This document shows positions 12,390 to 24,011 of a stretch of 64,000 bases of DNA, one piece after another. The number at the start of each line of letters is the position of its first letter. Within the stretch, counting starts at the first letter, position 1. The notes below the pieces were generated by a model. It had not been told where the DNA came from, did not search any database, and worked only from the letters and a program-made list of their open reading frames with translations. This DNA comes from Dastarcus helophoroides. Its lineage: Eukaryota > Arthropoda > Insecta > Coleoptera > Bothrideridae. The translations under genes were made by a program, and so were the position numbers. The DNA lies in the NCBI GenBank assembly GCA_028583605.1, contig CM053337.1, positions 13,529,478 to 13,593,477 on the forward strand, written 5' to 3'.

Positions 12390-14640
12390 ATTTCGAGAAA
12401 AAATTCGAAATTTTGAGTTCAAGGTCAAAATTTCAAAATAAAGTCGAAATTTAAAAAAAAAAGTCGAAATTTCAAAAAAAAAGTCGAAATTTCAATAAAA
12501 CGTTGAAATTTCAATAAAACGTTGAAATTTCAATAAAACGTCGTAATTTCGAGAAAACAGTCGATATTTTGAGGAGAAAAATTGAAATTTCCAATCTTAA
12601 GTCAAAATCTAAAGAAAAAAGTCGAAATTTCAAAATAAAGTCGAAATTTCGAAAAAAAAGTCGAAATATTGAGTTTAAACTAGAAAATTTAAAAATAAAG
12701 TTGAAATTTCAAGAAAAAGGACGAAATTTCAAGATAAAATCGAAATTTCGAAAAAAAAGTCGAAATTTTGAGTTTAAGGTCAAAATTTAAAAAAAAAACT
12801 TGAATTTTCAAGAAAAAAAAATCGAAATTTCCAGATAAAATAGAAATTTCGAGAAAAAAGTTAAAATTACGGAAAAAAGTTAAAATTTCGCTAAAAAGGT
12901 TGAAATTTGAAGATAAAGTCGAAAATACCAGAAAAAAATGGAAATTTCGAGATAAAGTCGAAATTTTCAAAAAAAGTTGAAATTTCAAGAAAACAGTCGA
13001 AATTTCAAGAAAAAAGTCGAAATTTCAAAATAGTCGAAATTTCGAGAAAAAAGTCGAAATTTCGATCAAAATAAAGTCGAAATTTCGAAAAAAAAGTCGA
13101 AATTTCGAGTTTAAACTTAAAATTTAAAAATAAAGTCAAAATTTCAAGAAAAAAGTCGAAATTTCAAAATAGTCGAAATTTCTAGAAATAGTCGAAATTT
13201 CCAGATAAAATCGAAATTTCCAGATAAAATCGAAATTTCGAGAAAACAGTTGAAATTCCAAAAGAAAGTTGAAATTTCGTGAAAAAGGTTGAAATTTCAA
13301 GATAAAGTCGAAAATTCCAGAAAAAATGAAAATTTCGAGACAAAGTCGAAAAATTCAGAAAAAAAGTTGAAATTTCGAGAAAAAGTTGAAATTTTAAGAA
13401 AAAAGTTGAACTTTTAAGAAAAAAAGTCGAAATTTCAAAATAAAGTCGAAATTTTGAGGAAAAAGTCGAAATTTCAAGTATAAATTCAAAATTTAAAAAC
13501 AAAGTCGAAATTTCAAAAAAAATTGAAATTTCGAATCTAAAGTCAAAATCTGAAGAAAAAAGTCGAAATTTCGAAATAGTCGAAATTTCGAAAAAAAAGT
13601 TTAGATTCAAAATTTAAAAATAAAGTTGAAATTTCAAGATAAAATCGAAATTTCGAGAAAAAAGTCGAAATTTCGAGTTTAAAGTCGAAATAAAAAAAAA
13701 AGAATTTTCAAGAAAAAATCGAAATTTCTAGATAAAATCGAAATTTCAAGAAAAAAGTTGAAATTCCGGAAGAAAGTTGAATTTCGCTAAAAAGCTTGAA
13801 ATCTCGGATAAAATCAAAAATTCCAAAAAAAATGAAAATTTCGAGATAAAGTTGAAAATTTCAGAAAAAAATTGAATTTTCGGGAATGAAGTTGAAATTT
13901 CAAGAAAAAAGTCGAAATTTCGAGTTTAAACTCAAATTTTTAAAATAAAGTCGAAATTTCAAAAAAAAAAGCCGAAATTTCAAGATAGTCGAAATTTCAA
14001 AAAAAAGTCGAAATTTCGAGTTTAAAGTCAAAATTTAAAAACCAATTCGAAATTTTCAAGAAAAAAAATCAAAGGAAGAAAGCTGAAATTTCGCGAAAAA
14101 GGTTGAAATTTCAAGATAAATTCGAAAATTCCAAAAAAAAAATGAAAATTTCAAGATAAATTCGAAAGTTTCAAAAAAAAGTTGAAATTTCGAGAAAAAA
14201 GTTGAAATTTCAAGAAAAAAGTCGAAATTTCAAAAAAAAGTCGAAATTTCGAAAATGAAGTCGAAATTTCGAAAAAAAAAAGTCGAAATTTCGAAAAACT
14301 TAAAATTTAAAAATAAAGTCGAAATTTCAAAAAAAAAGCCGAAATTTCAAGAAAAAAAGTCGAAATTTCGAGTTTAAAGTTAAAATTTAAAAACCAATTC
14401 GGAATATCAAGAAAAAAAAATCGAAATTTCTAAATAAAATCGAAATTTCGAGAAAAAATCGAACATTTCGCGATAAAGTCGAAATTTCGAGTTCAAAAAA
14501 AAAAAAATTCAAAATAAGGTCGAAATTTTAGGATAAATTCTTCATGGTAGACCCTTATTGATAAAGTTAAAATTTCGAGAAGAGAATCGAAATTTCGAGA
14601 AAAAAGTTAATATTTCGAAATAAAGTCGAAATTTGGAAAA
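12390..14640. repeat. CGAAATTTCG-core satellite array 1
   Basis: More than 2 kb are built from an irregular unit of about 18-22 bp, roughly AAAGTCGAAATTTCGAGAAA, with the self-complementary core CGAAATTTCG. On this strand the spacers are A-rich. Copies vary by substitution and length, and some runs have GAGTTTAAAGTCAAAATTT as a variant. All open frames inside (for example 12569-12790 +, 13182-13610 -) are repeat translations made of K, F, S, R and I and are not genes. Confidence 0.95.
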
Positions 14641-15010
14641 AAAGTCGTCGGAATTAGTAAAAAAAACAAATTTAATCGATGTCCTTTCTACGCTTTCGTA
14701 CATTTCAGATGAAATGTGCATAAAAACAAACCGTGAAGTATTAAATCAACCTTTAGATAAGTTACTAAATAAATTACCAGAACTAAAGCTGCCTTCACGT
14801 GTAAACATTGCGATGATTGTGTTGCCTATATTTCAGAGGTTTTTTGGCAGAAATAATTGGATTAGATGTTTTTCATATTATATATTAACAACTTAATAAT
14901 TTTTAGCAAATATTGACCGTAAAATATAAAAGAATCGCTCTTAAAACAACTGACAAGAAAACAAATTATTTAATGACATTTAGGTTAGGATTTCAAGCAC
15001 ATAGCACTGC
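14641..15010 (+). repeat. Copy of the ISCA2-associated repeat (R)
   Basis: It contains CCAGAACTAAAGCTGCC, TTCACGTGTAAACATTG, GTGTTGCCTATATTTCAG and TTTTTGGCAGAAATAAT, which are shared with the copies at 22.1, 23.6, 24.3, 34.1, 35.0, 36.2, 37.4 and 50.0 kb. No ISCA2 fragment is attached here. A GTATTAAATCAACCTTTAGA block precedes the core and also appears, inverted, at about 37,580 and 51,090. Confidence 0.8.
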
Positions 15011-15099
15011 CGCAAGACCATGTCTAAATATTACTAATTTTTGTTATTGCCACTACAAAATTAAAAGTTAGGTGTCTATTCTGATGGATATTTATCTGG

Positions 15100-15690
15100 A
15101 ATAGACCAAAGGACTTAGAACTATACCTTAACATCACGATCCATCGTCCGTCGATCAGCAGTTATAACCTCTAAAAGCATCTTGGCAAACGCACTTTCTT
15201 TAAAAAATGTTCGAGATAAATTCAACACACAATTCAGTGGGAGTTGTACGCGAACCAACAACAAGAATGTCTAAATTACGAATCACGCGTAAATTTCGAC
15301 GCGACCTATAATTTTTTTTCATTTTTTCGCGAAAGCGTCATCGCTTGCACTCCTTTGAGACGGCGCATTTCAGACTAATGCGTGAAGAGATCTCTTCTGT
15401 GATCTTCCACATATTAAAATAAAACCACCACAGGAATAACCATACTGACGCGAAAAATGTTGGAGTTCATTATTTACAAGAAAAGATTAGCAAAATGCAT
15501 TAATTCATATATATTAGCAACCTTTCTAGAGATTTTCCTCATTAAAATAAATTGATACATTTGAACTATTACGATCTCTATGACTCTTATCAAACTTAAA
15601 ATAACCAACAGCCACAGCAACAATGTCAAATTCGGGCTCCTTAAACGAAATTTTAAATTTCAAAAAGGCACGATTGGCTTTCGCTTCACA
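15100..15690 (+). repeat. Duplicated segment of unknown nature, copy 1
   Basis: It aligns along most of its length with 17330-17930. Shared landmarks are AATGTCTAAATTACGAAT, GCGTAAATTTCGAC, ACTAATGCGTGAAGA (variant in copy 2), ACCACAGGAATAACCATA, CGATCTCTATGACTC and CCAACAGCCACA. Spacing is conserved and identity is moderate. No shared open frame was found. It could be a dispersed repeat, a duplicated regulatory region or non-coding RNA. Confidence 0.7.
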
Positions 15691-15847
15691 CATATATTCA
15701 CAATAGTTGATAAAGTGAGGTATAATTCCAATTAATAGCTACCTAATGGATATACTTTAATTAATCAATTCGCTTGCCAAATGAAATATTAAGCTTCATT
15801 CACGTTCCTTACGTCAAAGAGATAATTCTCTCCACGGAGAAACAAGC

Positions 15848-15968
15848 TATAATCCCCATAGAAAAACCAGCTATAATCCCCATAGAAAAACCAGCTATAA
15901 TCCCCATAGAAAAACCAGCTGTAATCCCCATAGAGAAACTAACTGTAATCCCCATAAAGAAACCAGCT
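15848..15968. repeat. 24-bp minisatellite, 5 copies
   Basis: The unit ATAATCCCCATAGAAAAACC plus AGCT is repeated five times with a few substitutions in the last copies. The + strand frame (15774-15992) reads as an IPIEKPAI-type repeat. The unit is a multiple of three, so an open frame is expected by chance once one unit lacks a stop. I do not treat it as a gene. Confidence 0.85.
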
Positions 15969-16379
15969 ACTGTTGATTTTCTTAAAATATAAAAACCAGT
16001 AGCGACTCTAGCAGAGAGTTAATTCTTCAGACTCCTTTGCGTGTAAATGAATCAATGAAAATTAACAAAATATGAGAACAAATTACTTAGCAAACGAGAA
16101 AGATTTAGGTTGGATTCGCGTTCCGGTCACGGTGATAGCCGGACGCACACGTGTGTTCCTGTGTGGAATCGCTTAATATCTTAATCATCTTTGAATTTTT
16201 ATTAAATGTTTGATACAGATAGTGTTAATAAGTAAATAATGTTTGTTTATATTTATATATTGATTGTTTATATTGAAGGGATATGGGCTTAAGCTCAGAT
16301 GCTTTTTGCTAAGCGTCCCGACTCTTCTTATTAGAATGTGCTGGCCAATTGTCCTAAGGATAAAGGCTATAAAGAGAAA

Positions 16380-16426
16380 AACGAAACGAAACGAAACGAA
16401 ACGAAACGAAACGAAACGAAACGAAA
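16380..16426. repeat. (ACGAA)n microsatellite
   Basis: Nine or so uninterrupted copies of the pentamer ACGAA. Confidence 0.95.
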
Positions 16427-16429
16427 ATT

Positions 16430-17330
16430 TAGGTTAGATACTTTCAAGTTCCGAAAATCGTTAAAAAAAACTGGAAAAGACTAATTTGCGATTAATTTCA
16501 TTATTTTTTATTAAACTTCGATACACTACCGTACAAGTTCATTTCTCCAATGGTAGATATCTCTATAAATAATACAAAAGAGTTTGGTTTGTTTCGCTGG
16601 TCGCGTTTTTGTTGGCATTCGGGCACGTTGATTATCGTGAGTGACAGGTGTAGAAATTGGGAAATCAACCTGTAATAATCTCGTTGCACGCAAAGGTTTG
16701 CACTCGCTTATTATATAGCGCTCGGGTGTGTGGGTAGACGCAATTTTTTGTTAAAACATCGCTATTCCCTCGCATACCTGAAATAAATCTAGTAAAAAAA
16801 GTCCCATATCTAATCATATCACTGACAACAATAGAAACGATTGGTATTGTGTCTTTCCAACTCGAATTTTTTTATTGAAGCAGTCTCGAAAGCGCGATCT
16901 TTTTAAATATTGGCAGGTATACACGAAATTCTATGCTATTTTATCAACTGCTTCAGTTAAACGTGGCATTTTTGTTTAAATTGAGAAACTTAAATACACA
17001 CGCATAATCTGTTTACATTTATTTTTCTTTAAAAGTGTATGTGTCTGCGATTCCCATAATATTTATCAAAAAGACAGATACTACCTATGGTTTTGTGGAT
17101 ACTTATTGAGCATTCCACTTCCAATTTAAATTGCGCCTAGGGGGATTCCTGTTAAATGATAAGTCTAGTAAGAACGAAGCAGAAGAAGACTTTAAATATC
17201 ATTCGATACGACCATAAAAAAGCCCAAACAAAAAGTAAAAAAAAGTGTCAACTTTAACCTCAAATTTCTTTTCTTCCAGTTCAAAACTACGGTGCCACCT
17301 TCCGACAAAAAAATAGAAGCTTACCTTACT
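16430..17330. other. Intergenic DNA, nothing recognised
   Basis: No coding or RNA feature could be supported. Short minus-strand frames at 16501-16689 and 17199-17459 lack domains. Confidence 0.5.
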
Positions 17331-17930
17331 ATGGCTCACAGACGAAACTGTCATCAAATTCTGTGCTCGTCGATCAACTGTTTGAATTCCGGATTCCGGA
17401 AAGCATCTTAGCACACGCACTTTCACTACAAAATATTCGTAATAAATCGACACATTCACTGAGACTTCTACGCGAACCGGGGGGCGGGAATGTCTAAATT
17501 ACGAATTGCGCGTAAATTTCGACACGATCGGTCACTTTTTTATACTTTTTTTTACGTTTTTCGGAAAGACGCCATCAGACGCGGGAACTTTGAGATTGCG
17601 CACTTTAGACTGATGCGATGCGTGAAGAAATGTCTTCTGTGGTCAATCCATATAACAAAAAGAACTACCACAAGAATAACCATATTGATACGTAAAATTA
17701 TGGAATTGATTATTACCAACAATAGACGCGAAAAGCGCATTAATCATTTGTTACTGTTTTATACCCACCTTTGTTGAAATTTCTCTTAAAAAGATAAATC
17801 TGATAGATTTAAACTATCGCGATCTCTATGACTCGTACCAATCTTAAAATGACCAACAGCCACATCAATATGGTTAAATGAAAGTTCAATAAACGAAATT
17901 TTTAAGTTGAAAGACACCCTATCAAAGAAT
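17330..17930 (+). repeat. Duplicated segment of unknown nature, copy 2
   Basis: Partner of 15100-15690, with the same order of landmarks (AATGTCTAAATTACGAAT, GCGTAAATTTCGAC, GAATAACCATATTGA, CGATCTCTATGACTC). The two lie about 2.2 kb apart in direct orientation. Confidence 0.7.
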
Positions 17931-18089
17931 ATCTATGGTCAGGGACCAGGGCCGTAACGAGGCAGGTGCAATCGCAAATGGGTAAATTTTACATTTAGAC
18001 ATTTAGATTGCAACCTACGGGTCACTTTTCGACAAAAAAAATGGAATCTTGTAGTCCACTTCAACGACGGCATGGAAAAGACTCCAATT

Positions 18090-19740
18090 GAAATATTTTT
18101 TTAGAAATGTCGAGTTTAAAGCCGAAATTTCGACCTTTTTGTAGAAATTCCGCGATCAAAGTCGAAATTGAAATTTCTATATTCTATGGTTAGGTTAGGC
18201 AGATAATAGTTGCCCCCCACCACACGCATTACCAAACAATATTGACAGTTGACACTAGGGTGCGTTCAGTAATTTCAATTTTTAATTACAAAAATTTCGA
18301 CGTTTTTCTCGAAATTTCTACTTTTTTCTCGAAATTTCGACTTTAATCTCGAAATTTCGAGAAAAAAATCGAAATTTCGACTTTAGGTTCGAAATTCCGA
18401 CTTTTTTCTCGAAATTTCGACTTTAATCTCGGAATTTCGAGAAAAAAAAGTCGAAATTTCGAGCCCAAAGTCGCAATCTCGCATTTATAGTCGAAATTTG
18501 GAGAAAATATACGAAATTTCGCGTGTAAGGTCAACTTTTCGAGAAATGAGTCGAAATTTCGGGTTTAAAATCAAAATTTCAAAATAAAGTCGAAAATTCA
18601 AGAAAAAAGTCGAAATTTCAAGATTAAGTCGAAATTTCGAGATTAAGTCGAAATTTCGAGAAAAAAGTCGAAAATTGGAGAAAAAAATTAAAATTTCGAA
18701 ACTAAAGCCAAAATTTTAAGAATAAAGTCGCAATTTCAAGATAAAGTAGGAATTTTCAGGAAAAAATTCAAAATTTTGAGAAAAAAAATTGAAATTTCGA
18801 GTCGAAAGTCAAAATTTCAAGAAAAAAGTCGAAATTTTGAGTAAAAATTTAAAAACAACGTCGAAATTTCAAGAAAAAAGTCTAAATTTCAAGAAAAAGT
18901 CGAAATTTCGAGAAAAAAGTGGAAATTTGAGAAAAAAATTGAAATTTCGAAACTTAGGTCAAAATTTCAAGAAAAAAAGTCAAAATTTGATGATAAAGTA
19001 GAAATTTCGAGAAAAAAGCCAAAATATTGAGAAAATAATTTTGAAATTTCGAATCTGAAGTCAAAATTTCAAGAAAAAGATGGAAATTTCGAGAAAAAAG
19101 TCGAAATTTCGAAAAAAGAGTCGAAATTTCAAGATAAAGTCGAAATTTCGAAAAAAAATTGGAAATTTGAGAAAAAAATTGAAATTTCGAAACTAAAGTC
19201 AAAATTTCAAGAAAAAAAATCGAAATTTGAAGATAAAGTGGAAATTTCGACAAAGAAGTCAAAATTTTGAGAAAATAATATTGAAATTTCGAGTCCAAAG
19301 TCAAAATTTCAAGAAAAAGGTCGAAATTTCGAAAAAAAGTCGAATTTTCGAGTTTAAACTCAAAATTTAAAAACAAAGTCGAAATTTCGAGGAAAAAAGT
19401 CAAAATTTTAAGATGAAGTAGAAATTGCGAGAAAAAAGTGGAAATTTGAGAAAAAAAAATTGACATTTCGAGTCTAAAGTCAAAATTTCAAGAAAAAAGT
19501 CGAAATTTTGAGGAAAAAGTCGAAATTACTTTAGATTTTTACTATAAATCTCAACTTCATGCGCCATAGACTGTAGAATTGAAACTGACAGTTGAAAATG
19601 CATGAGTTCAGATGCCAAAACTTTTAGAAATATGAAGAAATTGATAACGAATCGAATATTGGAAAGAAAAGTCGAAATTTCGAAATAAAATTCAAAATCT
19701 CTTGACAAAATTTAAAATTTGAGAAAAAAGCTGAATTTGC
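18090..19740. repeat. CGAAATTTCG-core satellite array 2
   Basis: Same unit family as 12390-14640. Spacers are T-rich from about 18290 to 18420 and A-rich afterwards, so the array switches orientation near 18360. A non-satellite module at 18181-18290 sits at its left edge and has an inverted relative at 58691-58835. Open frames here (for example 18954-19466 -) are repeat translations. Confidence 0.93.
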
Positions 19741-20199
19741 CGTTTTAAAAAAAAAATCCAATCGTAAGCAAGACGAATTTAAAAAGATTTAAAATTTTCA
19801 AAAAAACCCAATTTTGCAAAAATAGATCTTGAATTTTTAGATTCAAACTCGGAATGTTGAAAAGCAGCAAAAAATACTTAGGAAATGGGGATTGAACGGA
19901 TAATAAAAAGTTATTTATTATTTACAAAAAAGTGGAATATAAAAACGTTAACCAAAGGGCACGAATGGCTAACGCCGGCCCTGTTTATAAAATTATTTGA
20001 TAAATTCAATATCTATGATTTAAAATATTGTGTATACGGCGACATCTATGAATAAAAGAAGCAATCATAATGCCAATTAAGTAGAAAATTACCTTTTTAT
20101 TTCTGTTGTGACAGTTAAAATGACAGATAATGACAACTATTTGTTCCCAAACATGAAATTGAACTAAATTACATATTTCCTCTCTCATTTACAATTACC

Positions 20200-21753
20200 A
20201 TGGAAAAATCGTCAGAATTAGATACAAAATATAAAAAATTGGCCACCGAATACTCCAAGGTAACGAACGAAATTCGACATCACTTTTATCATTATCAAAG
20301 TGGGCGTTGCAAAACCATATCTGTTTACAGGTAAGATCACACGCGACCGTTCTAAAAAAAGCCTTACTAGATGAACAAGCGAAAAACTTGGACCTCAGGG
20401 AAGTAATAAAAAAACACGAACAGCAAATCAGGAAGCATGACCAAGAAATGGAAAGTTTAACATTCCGCAACGAGCAGCTAACGAAAAGAATCGCCGTGCT
20501 GCAACAGGAGCTGCAGGGCGGTGGCAACAACAAGAAAAATAAAGGCAGAATGGAGAACCCGCCGTCCACGGACTTGAGCGTACTGAACGAGGAACTACAG
20601 AAGAAAATCCTGGAAAATGCCCAGCTAGTTAGCAGTGTACGTAACTGCTTGTATTATTGGGTACCTACTACGTTTTAGTGGCTGAATGTCGCCATGATTA
20701 GTTGCTCTATGATTCTAACAGGGATGCAACATCGTTCATAGAATCATCATATTTTATTCGCTCGCAACAGTTTCGCAATTCCTGAGTTTAAACTTAAAAT
20801 TATCAATACTTTTCAATTCGAAGTATAATTTTTTGGAATACAAATTGAAGGAAATGTTATTATTTCGAGAAAGGAAATCTAAATTTGCAGTGCTCAGAAT
20901 TTGATCGAAAGTTTTATTAAAAAAATTGAAATTTTAAACTTAATTTCGAATGTTTTCCCCTAATATTGTCGACCTTATTCCCAAAAGCAGTTTTTATATA
21001 AATATTAAGTTTTGAGCTAGATTTTGGGTTCAAAAGAGGGCCTTTCGAGATAGTCTAATGAAATTTAATGTTAAATTAAATAAAGTTAAATTTAAACAAT
21101 TCAAAAATAAATATAATCTTCAATTTGTTAATGATACATTGTTTCAGATGGTAGATAAGGATTTCCAAGTGGCGGATTTAGAGGAAAAAATTCGTTGGTT
21201 AGAAAAAAAGATCGACACACTTCAGCACGATCTCGAACATAGAGAAAAGTCCTACTGTGATGAAATAGACAAATTGAAGAAACAAAAACAAGCATTGGAA
21301 TCCAAAATAGGTGCTCTTCAAACCAATGGATCGATCCCTCGTACGGAAGAGCCCAATCAAGAGCAGACAAAATATTGGCAGGATGAAGCCGAAAGGTGGA
21401 GGACGGAATGCGAGCTGCTCAGATCTCGACCGGTCACCAACGAAGAGCTCACCAAGTATTATGAATCTCAAATAAGTGAAATTCTCGAAACCAAGCAACT
21501 CGCTTTATCTGAAACTAAAAGCCTCTGGGCTGAAAATTTAGCTTTAAATTCGAGACTGGAACAACTCATTATAGAACACGCCAAATTGGAAACTCAATAC
21601 GAACATAGTAAGGAAGAACTGAATTTGACCAGTCAGAATTATAAGACGCAGCTGGATGTGATGACTGAGCATTTGGCGGCCCAAAATGATAAAATAACAA
21701 AGCAGTGTGATGAAATTGAACTTTTAAAACATAGACTAAGTTTAAAAAAGTGA
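20200..21753 (+). CDS. PPP1R21: PPP1R21-like protein, short form (323 aa)
   Basis: Three exons: 20200-20259, 20331-20636 and 21148-21753, all joined in phase 0. Protein phosphatase 1 regulatory subunit 21 is an endosomal coiled-coil protein working in early endosome trafficking. The join of exons 1 and 2 restores the family's N-terminal KLRAQ-type coil (KLATEYSK, then VRSHATVLKKALLDEQA, later MESLTFRNEQLTKRI). Exon 3 is all coiled coil and ends with SQNYKTQLDVMTEHLAAQND and DEIELLKHR, which match the family's C-terminal end. Vertebrate proteins are about 780 aa, so the central domain of about 400 residues is not encoded here. The first intron is only 71 bp. The start was chosen because it opens the conserved N-terminus. 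The gene is tail to tail with ISCA2. Confidence 0.88.
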
Positions 21754-22140
21754 TTTAAACCCGTTTTTTTTACGTTTATTTTTGATCTACAAAAAAGTTG
21801 TTATATCGCATTATATTTACTTTTTTATACCACAATTTTAAAGAAATATTTGATACCATGATCTATAAATTGTTCCTTATATTTTTATTTATATGTTTAA
21901 ATATAAGTTTCGAAAACTAAACAGTTAATTCTGATTTGAATGTTCGAAAATGTCGCCACTCTTGCTTAGAACTATTTTCGTGGATAAAATCTTTAGAAGC
22001 TTTTTAATTTTATTAGAGAGAGTTCAAATGACAATTTTGTAGCACACTAAAGGGTTGCATTTCGGTAAACATACTGAATTTGGTAAGTAAACAGATTCTA
22101 ATGAAACCGTTTATTAGTGTCTGAATAACTCAACAATTTT
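21754..22140. other. 3' flank of PPP1R21
   Basis: AT-rich sequence between the PPP1R21 stop codon and the first copy of the R repeat. It presumably includes the 3' UTR. I did not see a canonical AATAAA close to the stop. Confidence 0.4.
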
Positions 22141-22900
22141 GGCGATTTTGAAAATAAACATTAACGAAAACTAGGTTAACTTCTTCTTTCTTACTAGGAG
22201 TAGTAGTTCAAACGTACGTGGAGCACAGAGTTGCAGATCGGAGACTGACATAGACTAGTGGCCATTTCATAGAAATATGAAGTTACTAAAAAAAAATAAC
22301 CCGAACTAAAGCTGCCTTCACGCGTAAACATTGTCATGATTAATGTGTTGCCTATATTCCAGGGGTTGTTTGGCAGAAATAATAGGAATAAATGTTTTCC
22401 ATGTTATTTTTATTACCATTATTAACAAAATTTAATAGTTTTCAGAAGAAATTGACAGAAAATATAAAAGACTCGCTCTTAAAATCAACAACAAATCAAA
22501 ACATTTAACGATATTAAGAACACAGAGCACCATTGAGAAATGCCAACGTTTATTCAATTTAAACCCAATGATTGTAACTTTATAATTAAATCCAACAGGT
22601 TTTACTTTCTTCCTTTAACAAAAAACTTTTAATTTTTCCAAAAACATTAGCTTTTTTCAAAATTCGACTTCACACTGATGATTTTGTTGACATTTTGACC
22701 TAAACTAAATAATTTTGATTTCACCTGAGCATGAATAACTTTTTAGAATCTTTTTTTATGTAATTGTTTTTTTTGTATTTTATTTTTTCAAAAATTTTTC
22801 TGTAAAAATCCCTAAATGTATGCGTTTTCCTCTCATGTGACAATTCCGCTAACTGATGAAGTTCTATGATAAATAGGAAACTCGGCCCACAACTTCCCTA
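22141..22900 (+). repeat. ISCA2-associated repeat (R), copy downstream of ISCA2
   Basis: It starts with TTTTGAAAATAAACATTAA, which also marks the 5' edge of ISCA2 at 23620, then GTTAACTTCTTC, TTCAAACGTACG, GAACTAAAGCTGCC, GTGTTGCCTATATTCCAG, ATTAACAAAATTTAATAG and ACACAGAGCACCATT. The same order appears at 23620-24011 and 24265-24960. No ISCA2 coding text precedes this copy. Confidence 0.85.
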
Positions 22901-23032
22901 CTGTGCCCCTAGCAACAGATTCTGTAATTTGATCTAGGCTCTTGTCTTTGATTATACGGACAAACTCTTTGCAAATCTGATGTAACAACTAATCGGGGGT
23001 AAAAATAGCAATAAAATAATCAAAATAAAATA

Positions 23033-23038
23033 TTTATT
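23033..23038 (-). promoter_or_regulatory. Polyadenylation signal candidate for ISCA2
   Basis: AATAAA on the minus strand about 85 bases beyond the ISCA2 stop codon. A second overlapping AATAAA follows four bases away. Confidence 0.5.
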
Positions 23039-23122
23039 TATTTACACAACTAATTAAGTGAAACATTTAAGTCTCACTGACATTCATATGACTAGACAAC
23101 TTCCAAAATGACGAAATCGAAT

Positions 23123-23619
23123 CTAATCCAGTCTTACAGCGAACGACGCCCCACAAGAGCAGCCTTGCTCAGCCAGCGGGTTGTTCATAACCCTAAATGA
23201 CGACTTAATGAGTTCATCTTGATAGTCCACCGTAGCGCCCTTAATAAAACCCAAAGAAAGCTCGTCAACTACGACTTTGGCGCCATTTTTTTCAAAAACT
23301 CTACAACACAAAAATGAATCAGCTTCTTCCCCCAAGAAGACTAAAAGTGCGATTCTCGCACATCCACTCACTTGTCATCGTCATTTAACTTCGAATCCAG
23401 ATCGAATTTATACTGGAATCCAGAGCAGCCTCCGCCCTCGACAGATACCCGCAAAAACTCCTTGGAATCGCCGGTGATTTTCGCCAATCTTTTGACACAA
23501 TTGTCCGAAATTTTAATTTCCGCTTTCACATTTTCTAAAGGTTTGTAATTTGCCTTCGAGTAGTTGCGAATTTGATTGCTAATCCGACTTAAACCAGTAA
23601 ATGTTCGAATACACAACAT
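23123..23619 (-). CDS. ISCA2: Iron-sulfur cluster assembly 2 (141 aa)
   Basis: Two exons on the minus strand: 23372-23619 and 23123-23300. The 71-bp intron runs from GTGAGT to TTGTAG and splits the codon for Lys83. ISCA2 is a mitochondrial A-type carrier that acts with ISCA1 and IBA57 in making 4Fe-4S clusters. The first 25 or so residues are rich in R, S, T and lack acidic residues, as in a mitochondrial presequence. The three ligand cysteines are present: C65 in [10 protein letters not shown], and C130 and C132 in QGCSCGASF. Length fits the family (human about 154 aa). The sequence upstream of the start is a repeat that, with pieces of this gene, is found at several other places in the window. 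A start codon at 23619 was chosen because it is the first ATG of the frame and gives a plausible presequence. Confidence 0.95.
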
Positions 23620-24011
23620 ATTTTGAAAATAAACATTAATGAAAATTAGGTTAACTTCTTCTTCCTTACTAAAAGTAGTAGTTCAAACGTACGAGGAGCA
23701 CAGAGTTGTAGATCGAGGGTAGACATAGACTAAAGGTCGTTTCACAGAAATATGCAGTTACTAAAAAATCACCAGAACTAAAGCTGCCTTCACGCGCAAA
23801 CATTGTCATGATTAATGTGTTGCCTATATTCCATGGATTGTTTGGCAGAAATAATAGGAACAAATGTTTTCCATGTTATTTTTATTACCATTATTAACAA
23901 AATTTAATAATTTTTAGGGGAAATTGACACAAAATATAAAAGATCCGCTCTTAAAACCAACAACAAATCAAAACATTTAAGGATATTACACAGAGCACCA
24001 TTAAAAAATGC
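23620..24011 (+). repeat. ISCA2-associated repeat (R), directly upstream of ISCA2
   Basis: This block lies between the intact ISCA2 start and the ISCA2 exon-1 pseudocopy. It must contain the ISCA2 promoter and 5' UTR unless these lie farther away. It matches 22141-22530 and 24265-24660 nearly base for base. Confidence 0.85.

Noticed and set aside
12569..13610. Open frames of 73-142 codons in satellite array 1
   Set aside because: They translate the repeat unit (K, F, R, S, N, I only), occur on both strands and have no gene context. The same applies to frames at 18343-19466 and 56017-57617.
12390..14640. CRISPR-like spacing of a palindromic repeat
   Set aside because: Units are adjacent and irregular, spacers are low-complexity A-runs and not unique, and the genome is eukaryotic.
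15774..15992. 72-codon frame with IPIEKPAI repeats
   Set aside because: A 24-bp minisatellite gives an open repeat frame automatically. No flanking gene structure.
20195..21498. Minus-strand frames opposite PPP1R21
   Set aside because: Shadows of coding exons on the plus strand, crossing its splice sites.
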